Of a stretch of 64,000 nt of DNA, positions 32,701-47,200 are shown piece by piece (position 1 is the stretch's first letter; every line of letters starts with the position of its first letter). Source of the DNA: Elysia chlorotica (lineage: Eukaryota; Mollusca; Gastropoda; Plakobranchidae); the NCBI GenBank assembly GCA_003991915.1, contig RQTK01000016.1, positions 505,242 through 569,241 of the forward strand. The letters are read 5' to 3'. A program made the position numbers and the translations under genes. A model generated the notes under the pieces. The model was not told the DNA's origin and searched no databases. It saw nothing but the letters and a program-made list of their open reading frames with translations.

Positions 32701-34985
32701 TATAAGCACCTGTAAATTTAGTAAGCATTTTGGTTAATATATGATTTCGGTAAGATGTCGCCTCATGCATCCTTCAGATAAACATTATATTGCAATGATA
32801 CAAAATCATACATGTTCGATTAGAATATATTAGAAAAAATAAATGCTTAGTCAGTACAATATTGGGTAGATTTAAGTGTTGATTGAAAATATCAGTGTTA
32901 TCACGTAGAATGATGATTTAGTGATGGAATATTGGGTAGTTTTTATTTTTTCCTGTATTGAAATATTACTTTTTATTAATCGTTTTGATTGTGGTTTCAG
33001 TACTTTAAGGTTACACTTACAGTAATCCGAAAATAAAATGGTTTTGTGATATATATAAACTGTTATTAAAATACATGTAGGCCTATCGGTTTAGGATTAT
33101 GCAAATAGGTTTGTTGGTTCACTGTTTTAAAATAACGAACGATGGTTTAGTGGTTGAAATGAATAGGTTGAATGATGATCAAGCCATTTAAATCTTTAGG
33201 TAGTTCATTGATTGAAAATTTCTGATCGAACATTTTTTTTTGCGTTTAAATCATTAAAACACATGTGCTAACAGTGCACTGTGCTTATACCGATATATAA
33301 TGATATGGTCAAATTATTACTTGTGAATGGTGGTTAGCGCTTACTTTACGTCTGTATTACGGTGGTTGTGCGAAAAAAATACATTTGTGGAATAACTTAT
33401 AAATAATTATTACTGTGGGAAAAGACGTTGTGTATATATTTGATGTAGCGTTCTGGTTAAGCGATTAAAATAATACCAGTAAGAATTTCGGTTTAGCGGT
33501 TAAAATAGTATTTGTGAAGATTAAGGCTTTGCGTATACCGGTATATATATGTAATGATGTATATATTTAAAGTAACAGTTTGGTTTAGCCATAGACATGT
33601 CACTTTGTCAATGTCAGGCACAATTATGGTTCAGCGGTTTTTTACCTGGTAGGTTTGTAAGCAAGCGACTTTAATTAGGTTCTCATTGTGGTAAACTGAT
33701 TTAAATAAAATTATGATTCCGGAATGACCTTAAAAAAGTTTTAATACTAATAATAGCATGTAATTTGCATTTTGTTTTAGTATTTCAATAATAATGCCGT
33801 AGGACGATCCCGATAACATGATAATTGATATGGTTATTGACGGTTTACCAAAATTAAAAAAAATATTGTTTGAAATATCGGCGTATGATGGAACAAAATA
33901 GGAAAAAATCAATAGTTCAGATATACATGTAATAATTAGATAATTAGAAGATTGATGGTACCGTATAGTGATTGAAAAACTATGTACCTCACTGTTTTAA
34001 TATTGCGGTCAGATCATGGTTTAGCACTTGAACTAATAGGTTGAATAATGTCGTTATAAGCTCAAGGTATTTGAATGATTGAAAATTTCTGATCGAAATA
34101 TTTTTTGTTTTGTTGTTGTGCGATTTAAACACAATATACATGTACTTATATCGATTTAAAATATGGTATTTGCGAGATTGATGGTTAACGTTTTTTTTAA
34201 CCTCTGTATTAGTACGGTAGTTCTGTGAATTAAGTATCAGGGTGATGGATTAGCTTTTCAATAATACAACTGTGGGGAAAAACTTTGCGTATTATATTTG
34301 TTACATTTTGTTTTAGCACTTAATATATCAGTAAGAATCTTGGTGTAACGTGTAAGTCAGCATTTTGGGAGGAAAAGGCTCTGCGTTTAAATTTGGGTAT
34401 AGCCATAGAAAATAAGAAATATCGACAGCACTCCCAGCAGAAGTAGGGTTTAGCTGTGTACTATTTATCCAGTAGTTTTACATAGGAGGCTAAGTTCTTA
34501 TGGTTAGTAATAGTATTTAGGTAAAGTGATTGAAAAATATGATTTCGGTAAGATGTCGCCCAAGGACTTAAAGAACATCACAAATAAATTCTTACCCCAA
34601 GTAGATTTAAGTTTTGATTGAAAATATGTATCAATCAGGTAGAATGATGATTTAGTGATCAAATATGTGATAGTTTTTTCAGGTAGGGCTATTGAAATAA
34701 TAGTCGCTTATAAAAGTTATATAAATTTATGTTTCAGCAATTGAATGTTAGGCCCCTACAGTTTTCCGATAAGATGCCATCTTCGCGTTGAAATAATGTT
34801 GTGTCTGTTGCTGGTTTAGTAATATAAACTGTTATTAGAGTACATGTACCGGTTTAGGATGTGGCAAATAGGATGAATCATATTTTTTTAAATAATAATA
34901 AATTGTAGAATGACGTTTTTTTCTCCTTGTAACGTGTTATTTGCATGATGGTTAACTATTTCATAAATATTGCGGTAGGATGATA
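29760..34985 (+). repeat. Satellite-like block B1, diverged
   Basis: About 5.2 kb built from a degenerate short motif around GGTTTACCGCTTGAAATAAT, recurring every 30-70 bp (for example 30870, 31105, 31800). Longer internal repeats exist: 31400-31600 resembles 31980-32160 (GTGGTTATGAATGTATGATG shared). 32200-32560, 32720-33120 and 34520-34880 contain the same landmarks as the 1.16-kb unit of block B3 (GATTTCGGTAAGATGTCGCC; TTACAGTATTCCGATAAG; GGCAAATAGGATGAATCAT). No coding potential. Confidence 0.82.
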
Positions 34986-34989
34986 TGAT

Positions 34990-37085
34990 ATGTTTTTTCC
35001 ATCTTTCTCCCAAAGTTTTCATATTAAACACCCAAGCTTGATCTGGAGTGGACATGTGTGCACATTTAGATCTATGTTGTTGAGACTTGACATTCCTACC
35101 CTTTGGCTTAGTCCCAGCTTGTCCATATCTTTTCTTGATACATGTATACCTACTTTGTGTTATTTCTTTGCAAATCAACTTAGGAACTTCAATTCATACC
35201 TTTTTCACTGTTGTTAAGTAAATAACTTTTCTCTGAAAATACAAAACGCACCCATTTTATTTCTTTACTTCATAAATTCTTTGAGGTATGCATTCCTATT
35301 TTTAGGTAATTTGTATGCTCTCTGGTGCTTATAAATTACACACTGCTGCGAATTCTGAAGAATGGGCGGTTGGTTGATTTTACAATACGTTAAGTATAAC
35401 AATTAACATGTAGAGGCCACAGTGGTTATCAGAAACCGTTACACAAGTACTGTCACTTACGCTTTAGATTGAATATATATATTTTCCTTTATTTGCTCAG
35501 AAGACACATTCGCATAATACCATTTGAAACATTCATTTCTTTGAAACCTTTTCAGCTTTTGCACGAACTGTGTATCATTCTTCTAATCAATTCTTCATAA
35601 AGTATTTCTTGAAATATCTGGTAGACCTACCCAATGCACTGCATTTTTTCATCCCTATAGATAGGGTTAGAGAGAATATTATGACAATGTTGCTTTGAAG
35701 TAAAAAACCCTAACTAATAGGCCATAAACGTTTTATTTTTCTTCTTCTTTTACTCTATACATACGTCTTGTTACTGGGTTCCATACTAACCATGCATTTT
35801 TCTTTTGCAATAAATGTACTTACATTCTGTTTGTTCGTCATTGTGAGAGACATTGCCTATTGTGTACGAATGCTCATGTCCTCACTGGGTAAACAAGGCT
35901 TGTTGATCTTGGACTCTTTATCCAAATTCATAAACATTTTCACTTTCCAATCTCTTATTCTTTATTTGTAGTTTTGCTACTTTTCATTTTCATTGCTTTG
36001 TGCACTTATTTGAACTGGTAGTAATATCCTACTTTCACAAGCTTGTTTCAACTCTTTGTCGTATCTCAATGTTATACATGTACAAGAACTTGCTTGCATG
36101 TCCGATTGCTCAATTATCTAGTTAAACAAACATTGTGACGGTCACAAGCCCGTTTTTTTTTATTTTTTAAATCTGTTCATAAGATTACCGGCTACGTGTA
36201 CATTTGCATACTCCATAACATTAACAATCATACATTTTGTTGTATACATTGTATTTTCTTAACCACTTCAGTGCACAGGTATATTTTTAGAAATGGTTTA
36301 CCCATAGAGCATAACTTTTTTAATTTTTAAAAAGTCTATCATAAGGTTTGTGTTCTTTTCTTGGTCGTTAAGTTTCTCTTGATCACCCCCCCCCCCCCCC
36401 CTCAAACATTGACGAGTCTTATTTTTTTTTTTAGTTTTGAACCTTATTCTTACACTGTACATGAGGTAATTTTACTTCTATCTATGCATAAGTTCATCAT
36501 AACTGTGTTCCAGTTTTCCTCACGAATAATGCATTTCTTTTATTTAATACTTAATACTTACAATTGTCTTCAATATAAATGTCATGTATAAAAATATTTC
36601 TCATAAAACATACTGTACAAATTACACTGTTTGGTGAAAGTACCTTTGGCATGCACTGATTCGAGAAATTAGTTGTTACGTGGAACTGCTTAACATTTTG
36701 ATGGAAAAAAAAAACATTATCAGAATCGATAATTTACAATCAGTTTGATTACAACATGATTCTAGACTCCGAAAATTCAAACCCAACCCCTCCACCAATC
36801 CTTGCACATTAACTTACCATGGCATTCACCAAATCCATTCTGATTCGCGTGTGCATTTTCGTTGTGTATTTTTCAATCTGATTCCAGCTTGCACGAAGCA
36901 AAGGTCTACATTTTGGTATTCTGAAATTCAGGCAACGAAAAACAAAACAAAACAACGCCAGTCTAAATTTAGAGATATCCACCTGTGTCTGTTTTTATCA
37001 CATGAAGAAATACTTGATTTTTTTTAAAACCATTTGAATCGATTGCTGCTGCAGTTGTACAGTACTGTGCTGTTTTGCTAGTCAT
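34990..37085 (+). repeat. Segment A, copy 2 of 3
   Basis: Begins CATCTTTCTCCCAAAGTTTT with the same landmark order as copy 1, including the TCCTCACTGGGTAAACAAGG block (35879) and the palindrome at 36134-36146. The right end is replaced by pyrimidine-rich sequence and the assembly gap. Confidence 0.82.
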
Positions 37086-37099
37086 TTGTACTTATTAGA

Positions 37100-37403
37100 A
37101 CTTAACTATCTTCTTGGAAATATCACTCTCCAACCCTTTCTTTATTTCTACATATTAATTTCTAATTTTTTCGATTTATATGTTTTTTGTTTGTATATCT
37201 CCTTTTTTCTCTCTCCTCTCTTTTCACTTTGTTTCCCCCTTTCTCTCTTCCTCTCTCCCTCTCGCTCCCACACTCACTATTTCTGCCTCTCTCCTCCCTT
37301 TCTCGTACCTTCTTTCTTTATCTTGTACTTTCTCTTTATCACTCTCCAACCCTCTCTTTATCTCTACATATTTATATATTTACATAAATATCTTTATATA
37401 TGT
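37100..37403. repeat. Pyrimidine-rich low-complexity sequence left of gap
   Basis: CTC/TCT-rich DNA in which the phrase TATCACTCTCCAACCCT appears twice (37120 and 37336). Apparent long frames run through the N gap and are meaningless. Confidence 0.85.
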
Positions 37404-37832
37404 NNNNNNNNNNNNNNNNNNNNNNNNNNNNNNNNNNNNNNNNNNNNNNNNNNNNNNNNNNNNNNNNNNNNNNNNNNNNNNNNNNNNNNNNNNNNNNNNN
37501 NNNNNNNNNNNNNNNNNNNNNNNNNNNNNNNNNNNNNNNNNNNNNNNNNNNNNNNNNNNNNNNNNNNNNNNNNNNNNNNNNNNNNNNNNNNNNNNNNNNN
37601 NNNNNNNNNNNNNNNNNNNNNNNNNNNNNNNNNNNNNNNNNNNNNNNNNNNNNNNNNNNNNNNNNNNNNNNNNNNNNNNNNNNNNNNNNNNNNNNNNNNN
37701 NNNNNNNNNNNNNNNNNNNNNNNNNNNNNNNNNNNNNNNNNNNNNNNNNNNNNNNNNNNNNNNNNNNNNNNNNNNNNNNNNNNNNNNNNNNNNNNNNNNN
37801 NNNNNNNNNNNNNNNNNNNNNNNNNNNNNNNN
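37404..37832. other. Assembly gap (429 N)
   Basis: Unsequenced. It abuts a TGTC array on the right, so a long simple repeat probably caused it. Confidence 0.99.
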
Positions 37833-37922
<90 letters not shown>

Positions 37923-38110
37923 CATCGTTATCATCTCTCACTATCTTTCTCTGGTGTTCTTCCGTACTCTCCTTACCTTCTCTCTTCTCTCTCCCTGTAT
38001 TTCTCTGTATCTTATTTCTGTTTCGTTTTTTATTTATATCATTCTCTCTATCTTCTATATCTATTTCCCACCCCCTCTCTTTCATTCTCCCTTCCTCTGT
38101 TAAACCCACG
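37833..38110. repeat. (TGTC)n then (TC)n and pyrimidine-rich sequence
   Basis: About 13 TGTC units (to 37887), then CT dinucleotides to about 37920, followed by irregular CT-rich DNA to 38110. Confidence 0.93.
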
Positions 38111-38159
38111 CTCTAAAAACTCGTGAATGTTGTATGACATATGAGTATATATATGTGTG

Positions 38160-38880
38160 TGTGTAAGTAACTGGTTTAGTGATATAAACTGTGAGTAGAA
38201 TATCGGTTTAGAGTTTAATAAAATTATGTCCGTATTACTGTAGTTTTGCGAATAATATTACTGTGGGGAAAAAACTTTTCGTATAATTTGTAATATTTTG
38301 GTTGAGCACTTAAAATATCAGTAAGAATTTTGATTTAGCGGTTAAAATAGTATTTTGGAAGAAACAGGTTTTGCGTATTTGAGGTAGAATTTTGGTTTAG
38401 CCATAGAATTATCAGTTATAATTATGATTTAGCAGTGTAGTATTTATCCAGTAGTTTTATAAAAAAAAGTAATTACCTGAGTATGATTTGGTTAGCATAT
38501 TGGTAACGAAAAAAATAACACATTAGCCAGTAGAATATTGGGTAGATTTAAGAGTTTATTAAAATATCATGATGATTTACTGATGAAATATTGGGTAGTT
38601 TTTCTTTCAGGTACATAATAGACGTTTAGAAGGCTGTTTCAGTACTTAAATGCTACAATCTTCGTGTTGAATGATAATATTAGTCTGTTGTTGGTTTAGT
38701 AATATAACGTGTTAGTAGAATATCGGTTAAGGTATTGACAAATAGGATGAATCATAGTTTTGTGATAATTTATTTTGGAGAATGATTTGTGTTTTTTTCC
38801 CTTCTAAAATGCATGTAACTTTTCATTTGTAAGATGGTTAAGTTTTTCAATATTGCGGTAGGATAATCTTAGTATTATGA
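38160..38880 (+). repeat. Satellite-like block B2, short
   Basis: Contains B landmarks in order: GGTTTAGTGATATAAACTG, TTACTGTGGGGAAAA, TTTTGGTTTAGCCATAGAA, ATTTATCCAGTAGTTTTAT, ATATTGGGTAGATTTAAG, GACAAATAGGATGAATCAT. This is a single, partly deleted unit, sitting between A2 and A3. Confidence 0.82.
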
Positions 38881-41230
38881 TGTTTTTTCCTCTTTCTCCC
38901 CAAGCTTTCATATTAAACACGCAAGCTTAACCTAGAGTGGACATGTGTGGACATTGTTTTTTCAGACTTGACATTGCTAGTCCTACTGTTTGTCTATGCC
39001 TTTTCTTGATACATGTATACCTACTTTGTGTTATTTTTTTTGAAAATCAACTTGGGAACAATGGTTAATACCTTTTTCACTGTTAGTAGTGTTATTGCTG
39101 CATACTAATTAGTAGTCAGTAAATCAATGTCTTTTTTTCTGTAGACACGAACCACACCTATTTCAAATCATCTTTGAGGTATGCATTCCTATTTTTAGGC
39201 TTTTTCTCTCCGGTGCTTGTAAATTACATTGTGAAGTTTGGATGGTTGTTTGATTTTACAATATGTACAGTGTAACATGTAGAGGTCACAGTGTTTGTCC
39301 GAAACCGTTACACAAGTACAGTTGCTTAAGGTGCAGTTTTCTTCCTACAACATATATTTATTTTCCTCTATATGCTCAGAAGACACATTTGCATAATACC
39401 ATTTGAAACATTCATTCCTTTGAAACCTTTGTAGCTCTTACATGAAACTGTATCATTCTTCTGATCAATCTTAATTCTTGATAAAAACTATTTTGAAATA
39501 TCTGGTAGACCTACCCAAAGCAGGGTATCATAACCTTGTTTCAACTCTTTGTCGTATCTCATTGTTATACAAGAACTTAGTGTTTGCATGCCCTAATGCT
39601 CAATTATCTAGTTGAACAAACACTGTGACGGTCACAAGCCCGTTTTTTAAAATCTGTTCATAAGACGTACCGGCTACATGTACATTTTGCATACTCCATA
39701 ACAATCATACATTATATTTTTTTAATATTTTCTTAACCTCTTGAGTGCTCAGTTTTATTTTTAGAAATGCTGTACCCATAGAGCATAACTGTCGATGCAT
39801 TTGACATCTCTTTTTAATTACACTCCAATGAATTGTGGAAAAAGATCATGAGTCGAAGTTACTTTGAACCAGTGAATGAAAATAGACAACCATTGAGTAT
39901 TCACAGTAATGGGCACATATGCATTTGTATTATTGCCTCCAAGTACCCAATGCACTTAAGTGATTTCAATACCTTTTACTGGGTATCATTTTCTAATGTT
40001 TATCTTAATTTTTGAAATGTCTGTCATAAGGTTTGTGATTTTTTTGCTTGTTGAGTTCCTCTCCATCATCTTTCTCTCTCTCTCCCCCCTCCCCCCAGCA
40101 TTGATGAGTCTATTGTTGTTCGTTTTGAACCTTATTCCTACATTGTACATGTGCATGAGTTAATTTTACTTGTGCATTAGTTGATTTTACTTCTATATAT
40201 CTATGCACAAGTCCATCATAACGAGGTTTCACACCAATCATGCATTTATTCTTTTTTTGCAATACACTGTACTTACAACTGTCCTTTCATGTCTGTTTGG
40301 ATGTTTTTTCCCCACTTGAAAACTACGCCCAGTATTATGACCCGTCTCACTCTAAGCTAGATTCTCTATTAGAATGGTAGTTTTTTTTTGTCAGTTTTTG
40401 AAGGAAATTTTTTTTCCATTGGAACTTGTCGTTTTATTATAACCACGCTAAGCATAGTGCCACCTGTATCCGTTTTTGCGTTTTTGATATTTTAGAGTGA
40501 AATGTTCGAGCTGTTTACTTTATGACAATGCTATCCGAAAAGGCAATAAAAGTGACGTTGGTATAATTTATAAACTACCCAACTGTGGCTGTTTTTATCA
40601 CCTGAAATATAAGAATATATTTCTCTACATGTGAATCAATTGCTTTGTAGTTGAACGGTACTGTGATGTTATGCTTGTCATTTTTTGTACTCGTGAGAAC
40701 CCTACTGTCTTCTAATATAAACCATAATTATGTCCTTTCAAAATTACTTCCCACAAAACATACTATACAAATTACAAATGTTGTTTGGTGAACGTTTGGC
40801 ATGCACTGATTATTGAAATTGTTACTTGGGAACTGATTAACATTTAATAAGAAAATACATACATGAATGACTATGATGAATATGATTAGGAATAGGATGC
40901 ACATTTATACAAAACCTACTGTGAAAAATACCAATGTTGTTTATCATGCAGTTGCAATAATCTCTACAACTTTTCACTGCGGTTGTTGTCTGTAGACTGC
41001 TAAGTAAAAATCTGAGGAACAAGGCACCCAGCAGTACCATCCCAATGTCCGGGGACCAATCCTTGCCTTGATAGAGTGATACATAAAAATTGCTCAAACG
41101 TTACAACAAAAATAGTTGTTAGAAGGTTTAAATTCAACATGAAAATGCTTTACACTTAAGCTACCCTATAGACCCGGACTTTCTGGAGCCCGTCCTCAAT
41201 ATAGATAATATGGTGCCGACATTGGACACT
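38881..41230 (+). repeat. Segment A, copy 3 of 3
   Basis: CTCTTTCTCCCCAAGCTTTC start, same landmark order as A1, palindrome at 39624-39636, GTTCGAGCTGTTTACTTTAT at about 40507. It ends with a SINE-like 3' remnant (GAGCCCGTCCTCAATATAG) before the B3 array. Compared with A1 it lacks the TCACTGGGTAAACAAGG block. Confidence 0.82.
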
Positions 41231-41269
41231 ATTGGTTAGAATGTAGGTGAAGGATTGTACACATTTTAA

Positions 41270-44200
41270 AAAGGATTGAAATAATAATCGTTTAGATTGA
41301 TGTTTCACTTTTCAGTACTTTAATGTTACAGTATTCCGATAGCTGTCATCTTCTGGTTCAGTGATATTCACTAGTAAGAATATCGCAGAATATCGGTGTA
41401 GGAATTGGCAAATAGTATGAATCATAGTTTAGTGATCATAATAGCTTGTAGAATGATCTTTTACTTGTATGATGGTTTAGTATTTCAATAATCATGCGGT
41501 AGGATGATCCTAATAATATAACGTTTATTGGCGGTTTAGCAAATGCAATAACAAAATATTGGTTAGAATGTCAGTGTAGGATTGAACAAATTATGAAAAA
41601 TCACAGTTCAGGCACAGTAATAAACTAATGTAACAAGGAGAATGATGGTTTAGTAATTTAAAAATATACTACGTTAATCAATTGGTGGTTCAGTGTTTTA
41701 ATAAAATAACGGTCGGATGATGGTTTAGTGTTTAAAAGTACATGTAAAAGGTTGAGTGATAGTCAACCATTTAAATCTTTAGGTAGTTCATTGATTAAAA
41801 ATTTCTGATTGAAAGATATTTTTTGGCGATTCAAATACATGTACTTATACCGTATGAAAATAATTATGGTCTTTGTGAAAATGATGGTTAGCGTTTTTTA
41901 GGTCTGTATAAATTGTATTAAAGTAGTTCTGCGAATAAAGTATGAAGAGTTATGTATTGGCTTATGAATAATATTATTGTGGGGAAAGACGTTCAGTATA
42001 TATTTGATGTAATATTTGGTTTAGCACTTACAATATCAATTAGAATCTCGGTTTACCGTTTAAGACAGTTATTTGGAAAGAAAAGGCTCTGTGTATAATT
42101 TTGAGGTAGAATTTTGGTTTAGCCATAGAACTATCACTCTTTCTTTATATTTGAGGTGGAATTTTGGTTTAGCCATAGAAATATCAGGCAGAACTAAGGA
42201 TTAGCGGTGTAATATTTTTTCGGTAGTTTTATAAGGTAGCTCCTATTATTTGGTTAGCGTATTGGTAAAGTGATTGAAATATATGATTTCGGTTACATGT
42301 CGACTCGGCGTGTTAGATGATTATTACAATGATACATGCTCCAATTGCATATTAGAAAAAAAAATATTAGCCTTTAGAATATTGGGTAGATTTAAGTGTG
42401 GGTTTAAAATATCATGTAGAATGATGATTTAGTGACCAAACTTTAGGTAGTTTTTCTCTGAGGTATTGAAATAATAGTCGTTTAGATTGATGTTTCTTTT
42501 TTTTAGTACTTTAATGTTACAGTATTTTGACAGATGTTATCTTCGCTTTGAAATGGTCTGTACCTGGAATATCGGTGTAGGAATTGGCAAATAGGATGAA
42601 TCATAATTTAGTGATCATAATAGTTTGTATAATGATCTTTTTACTTGTATGATGGTTTAGTATTTCAATAATCATGCGGTAGGATGATCCTAATAATATA
42701 ACGTTTATTGACGGTTTAGCAATAACAAAATATTGGTTAGAATGTCGATGTAGGATTGAACAAATTAGGAAAAATCACAGTTCAGACACAGTAATAAACT
42801 AATGTAACAAGGAGAATGATGGTTTAGTAATTTAAAAGTATACTACGTTACTCAATTGGTGGTTCAGTGTTTTAATAAAATAACGGTCAGATGATAGTTA
42901 AGAATTTAAAAAAAAAAAATTAAATAATGGTCAAGATATTAAAATATTTAAATAGTTGATTGATTAAAAAAAATTGATAATATAAATATTTTTAGGCGAT
43001 TCAAAAACATAAAGTACTTATTCCGTGTGAAAATATGGTCATTAAGAAAAAGATGGTTAGCGTTTTTTTATGTCTGTATAAAGTGTATTAGCGTACTACG
43101 TTACTCAATTGGTGGTTCAGTGTTTTAATAAAATAACGGTCGGATGATGGTTTAGCGTTTGAAAATAAAAGGTTCAATGATGGACAAGCTATTCAAATCT
43201 TTAGGTAGTTGATTGATTTAAAATTTTGATTTATAGATATTTTTGGCGATTCAAACACATGTACCTGTGTTAAGGTAGTTCTGCGAATAAAGTATGAAGA
43301 GTTGTGTATTGGCTTTTGAATAATATTACTGTGGGAAAAGACGTTGCGTGTGTGATTTATTATTTTGGTTTAGCACTTACTATATCTGTTAGAATCTCGG
43401 TTTACCGTTGAAGACAGTAATTTAGAAAGAAAAGGCTCTGTGTATAATTTTGAGGTAGAATTTTGGTTTAGCCATAGAACTATCACTCATCAGGCAGAAC
43501 TGAGGTTTAGCGGTGTAATATTTATCCGATTGATCGATAAGGTAGCTCCTATGATTTTGTTAGCGTATTGGTAAAGTGATTGAAATATATATGATTTCTG
43601 TTACATGCCGCCTCGGATTTCTGTTACATGTCGCCTCGGCGTTTTAGATGATTATTACAACGATATATGGTCCAATAGCATATTATAAAAAAAGTTATTA
43701 GTCTTTAGAATATTGGGTAGATTTAAGCGTGGATTGAAAATACCACAGAATGATAATTTAGTGACCAAACTTTAGGTAGTTTTTCTCTGAGGTATTGAAA
43801 TAATAATCGTTTAGATTGATGTTTCTCTTTTTAGTACTTTAATGTTACAGTATTTTGATAGATGTTATCTTCGCTTTGAAATGGTCTGTACCTGGTTTAG
43901 TTATATTGACGGTTAGAAGAATATCGAGGAATATCGGTGTCGGAATTGGCAAATAGGATAATCATAGTTTAGTTATCATAATAGTTTGTATAATGATCTT
44001 TTTACTTGTACGATGGTTTAGTATTTCAATAATCATACGGTAGGATGATCCTAATAATAAACTGATATTGACGGTTTAGCAATAACAAAATATTGGTTAG
44101 AATGTTGGTGAAGAATTGAACAATTTAGGAAAAATCACAGTTCAGGCACAGTAATAAACTAATAGAACAAGGAGAATGATGGTTTAGTAATTAAAAATAT

Positions 44201-47200
44201 ACTACGTTACTCAATTGGTAGTTCCGTGTTTTAATAAAATAACGGTCGGATGATGGTTTAGCGTTTGAAAATAAAAGGTTGAATGATGGTCAAGCTTTTT
44301 AAATTTTTAGGTAGTTGATTGATCGAAATTCTTGATTTATAAATTTTTTAGGCGATTCAAACACATTTTGTACTTATTCCGTGTGAAAATATGGTCTTTG
44401 TGAAAATGATGGTTAGCGTTTTTATGCCTGTATAAAGTGTATTAAGGTAGTTCTGCGAATAAAGTATGAAGAGTTGTGTATTGGCTTTTGAATAATATTA
44501 TTGTGGGAAACGACGTTGCGTATATATTTGATGTATTATTTTGGTTTAGCACTTACAATATCTGTTAGAATCTCGGTTTACCGTTGAAGACAGTAATTTA
44601 GAAAGAAAAGGCTCTGTGTATAATTTTGAGGTAGAATTTTTGTTTAGCCATAGAACTATCACTCATCAGGCAGAACTGAGGTTTAGCGGTGTAATATTTA
44701 TCCGATTGATCTATAAGGTAGCTCCTATGATTTTGTTAGCGTATTGGTAAAGTGATTGAAATATATATGATTTCGGTTACATGTCGCCTCGGCGTTTTAG
44801 ATGATTATTACAACGATACATGGTCCAATAGCATATTAGAAAAAAATTATTAGTCTTTAGAATATTGGGTAGATTTAAGTGTGGATTGAAAATATCATGT
44901 AGAATGATGATTTAGTGACCAAACTTTAGGTAGTTTTTCTCTGAGGTATTGAAATAATAATCGTTTAGATTGATGTTTCTATTTTTTTAGTACTTTAATG
45001 TTACAGTATTTTGATAGATGTTATCTTCGCTTTGAAATGGTCTGTACCTGGTTTAGTTATATTGACGGTTAGAAGAATATCGAAGAATATCGGTGTAGGA
45101 ATTGGCAAATAGGATGAATCATAGTTTAGTGATCATAATAGTTTGTATAATGATCTTTTTACTTGTACGATGGTTTAGTATTTCAATAATCATGCGGTAG
45201 GATGATCCTAATAATATAACGTTTATTGACGGTTTAGCAAGAACAAAATATTGGTTAGAATGTCGATGTAGGATTGAACAAATTAGGAAAAATCACAGTT
45301 CAGGCACAGTAATAAACTAATGTAACAAGGAGAATGATGGTTTAGTAATTTAAAAATATACTACGTTACTCAATTGGTGGTTCAGTGTTTTAATAAAATA
45401 ACGGTCGGATGATGGTTTAGCGTTTGAAAATAAAAGGTTGAATGATGGTCAAGCTATTTAAATCTTTAGGTAGTTGATTGATTGAAAATTTTGATTTATA
45501 GATATTTTTTGGCGATTCAAACACATGTACTTATTCCGTGTGAAAATATGGTCTTTGTGAAAATGATGGTTAGCGTTTTTTTATGTCTGTATAAAGTGTA
45601 TTAAGGTAGTTCTGCGAATAAAGTATGAAGAGTTGTGTATTGGCTTTTGAATAATATTATTGTGGGAAACGACGTTGCGTATATATTTGATGTATTATTT
45701 TGGTTTAGCACTTACAATATCTGTTAGAATCTCGGTTTACCGTTGAAGACAGTAATTTAGAAAGAAAAGGCTCTGTGTATAATTTTGAGGTAGAATTTTG
45801 GTTTAGCCATAGAACTATCACTCATCAGGCAGAACTGAGGTTTAGCGGTGTAATATTTATCCGGTTGTTTGATAAGGTAGCTCTTATGATTTGGTTAGCG
45901 TATTGGTAAAGTGATTGAAATATATATGATTTCGGTTACATGTCGCCTCGGCGTTTCAGATGATTATTACAACGATACATGGTCCAATAGCATATTAGAA
46001 AAAAATTATTAGTCTTTAGAATATTGGGTAGATTTAAGTGTGGATTGAAAATATCATGTAGAATGATGATTTAGTGACCAAACTTTAGGTAGTTTTTCTC
46101 TGAGGTATTGAAATAATAATCGTTTAGATTGATGTTTCTATTTTTTTAGTACTTTAATGTTACAGTATTTTGATAGATGTTATCTTCGCTTTGAAATGGT
46201 CTGTACCTGGTTTAGTTATATTGACGGTTAGAAGAATATCGAAGAATATCGGTGTAGGAATTGGCAAATAGGATGAATCATAGTTTAGTGATCATAATAG
46301 TTTGTATAATGATCTTTTTACTTGTACGATGGTTTAGTATTTCAATAATCATGCGGTAGGATGATCCTAATAATATAACGTTTATTGACGGTTTAGCAAT
46401 AACAAAATATTGGTTAGAATGTCGATGTAGGATTGAACAAATTAGGAAAAATCACAGTTCAGACACAGTAATAAACTAATGTAACAAGGAGAATGATGGT
46501 TTAGTAATTTAAAAATATACTACGTTACTCAATTGGTGGTTCAGTGTTTTAATAAAATAACGGTCGGATGATGGTTTAGCGTTTGAAAATAAAAGGTTGA
46601 ATGATGGTCAAGCTATTTAAATCTTTAGGTAGTTGATTGATTGAAAATTTTGATTTATAGATATTTTTTGGCGATTCAAACACATGTACTTATTCCGTGT
46701 GAAAATATGGTCGTTGTGAAAAGGATGGTTAGCGTTTTTATACCTGTATAAAGTGTATTAAGGTAGTTCTGCGAATAAAGTATGAAGAGTTGTGTATTGG
46801 CTTTTGAATAATATTATTCTGGGAAACGATGTTGCGTATATATTTGATGTATTACTTTGGTTTAGCACTTACAATATCTGTTAGAATCTCGGTTTACCGT
46901 TGAAGACAGTAATTTAGAAAGAAAAGGCTCTGTGTATAATCTTGAGGTAGAATTTTGGTTTAGCCATAGAACTATCAGGCAGAGCTGAGGTTTAGCGGTG
47001 TAATATTTATCCGATTGTTTGATAAGGTAGCTGCTATGATTTTGTTAGCGTATTGGTAAAGTGATTGTAATATATGATTTCGGTTACATGTCGCCTCGGC
47101 GTTTCAGATGATTATTACAATGATACATGGTTCAATAGCATAATATTAGAAAAAAAATTATTAGTCTTTAGAATATTGGGTAGATTTAAGTGTGGATTGA

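Noticed and set aside
37086..38126. 346-codon and similar frames across the gap
   Set aside because: They run through 429 N and flanking CT/TGTC repeats.
26081..41230. A segments as a duplicated gene
   Set aside because: No frame is preserved among the three copies, and indels are not multiples of three.
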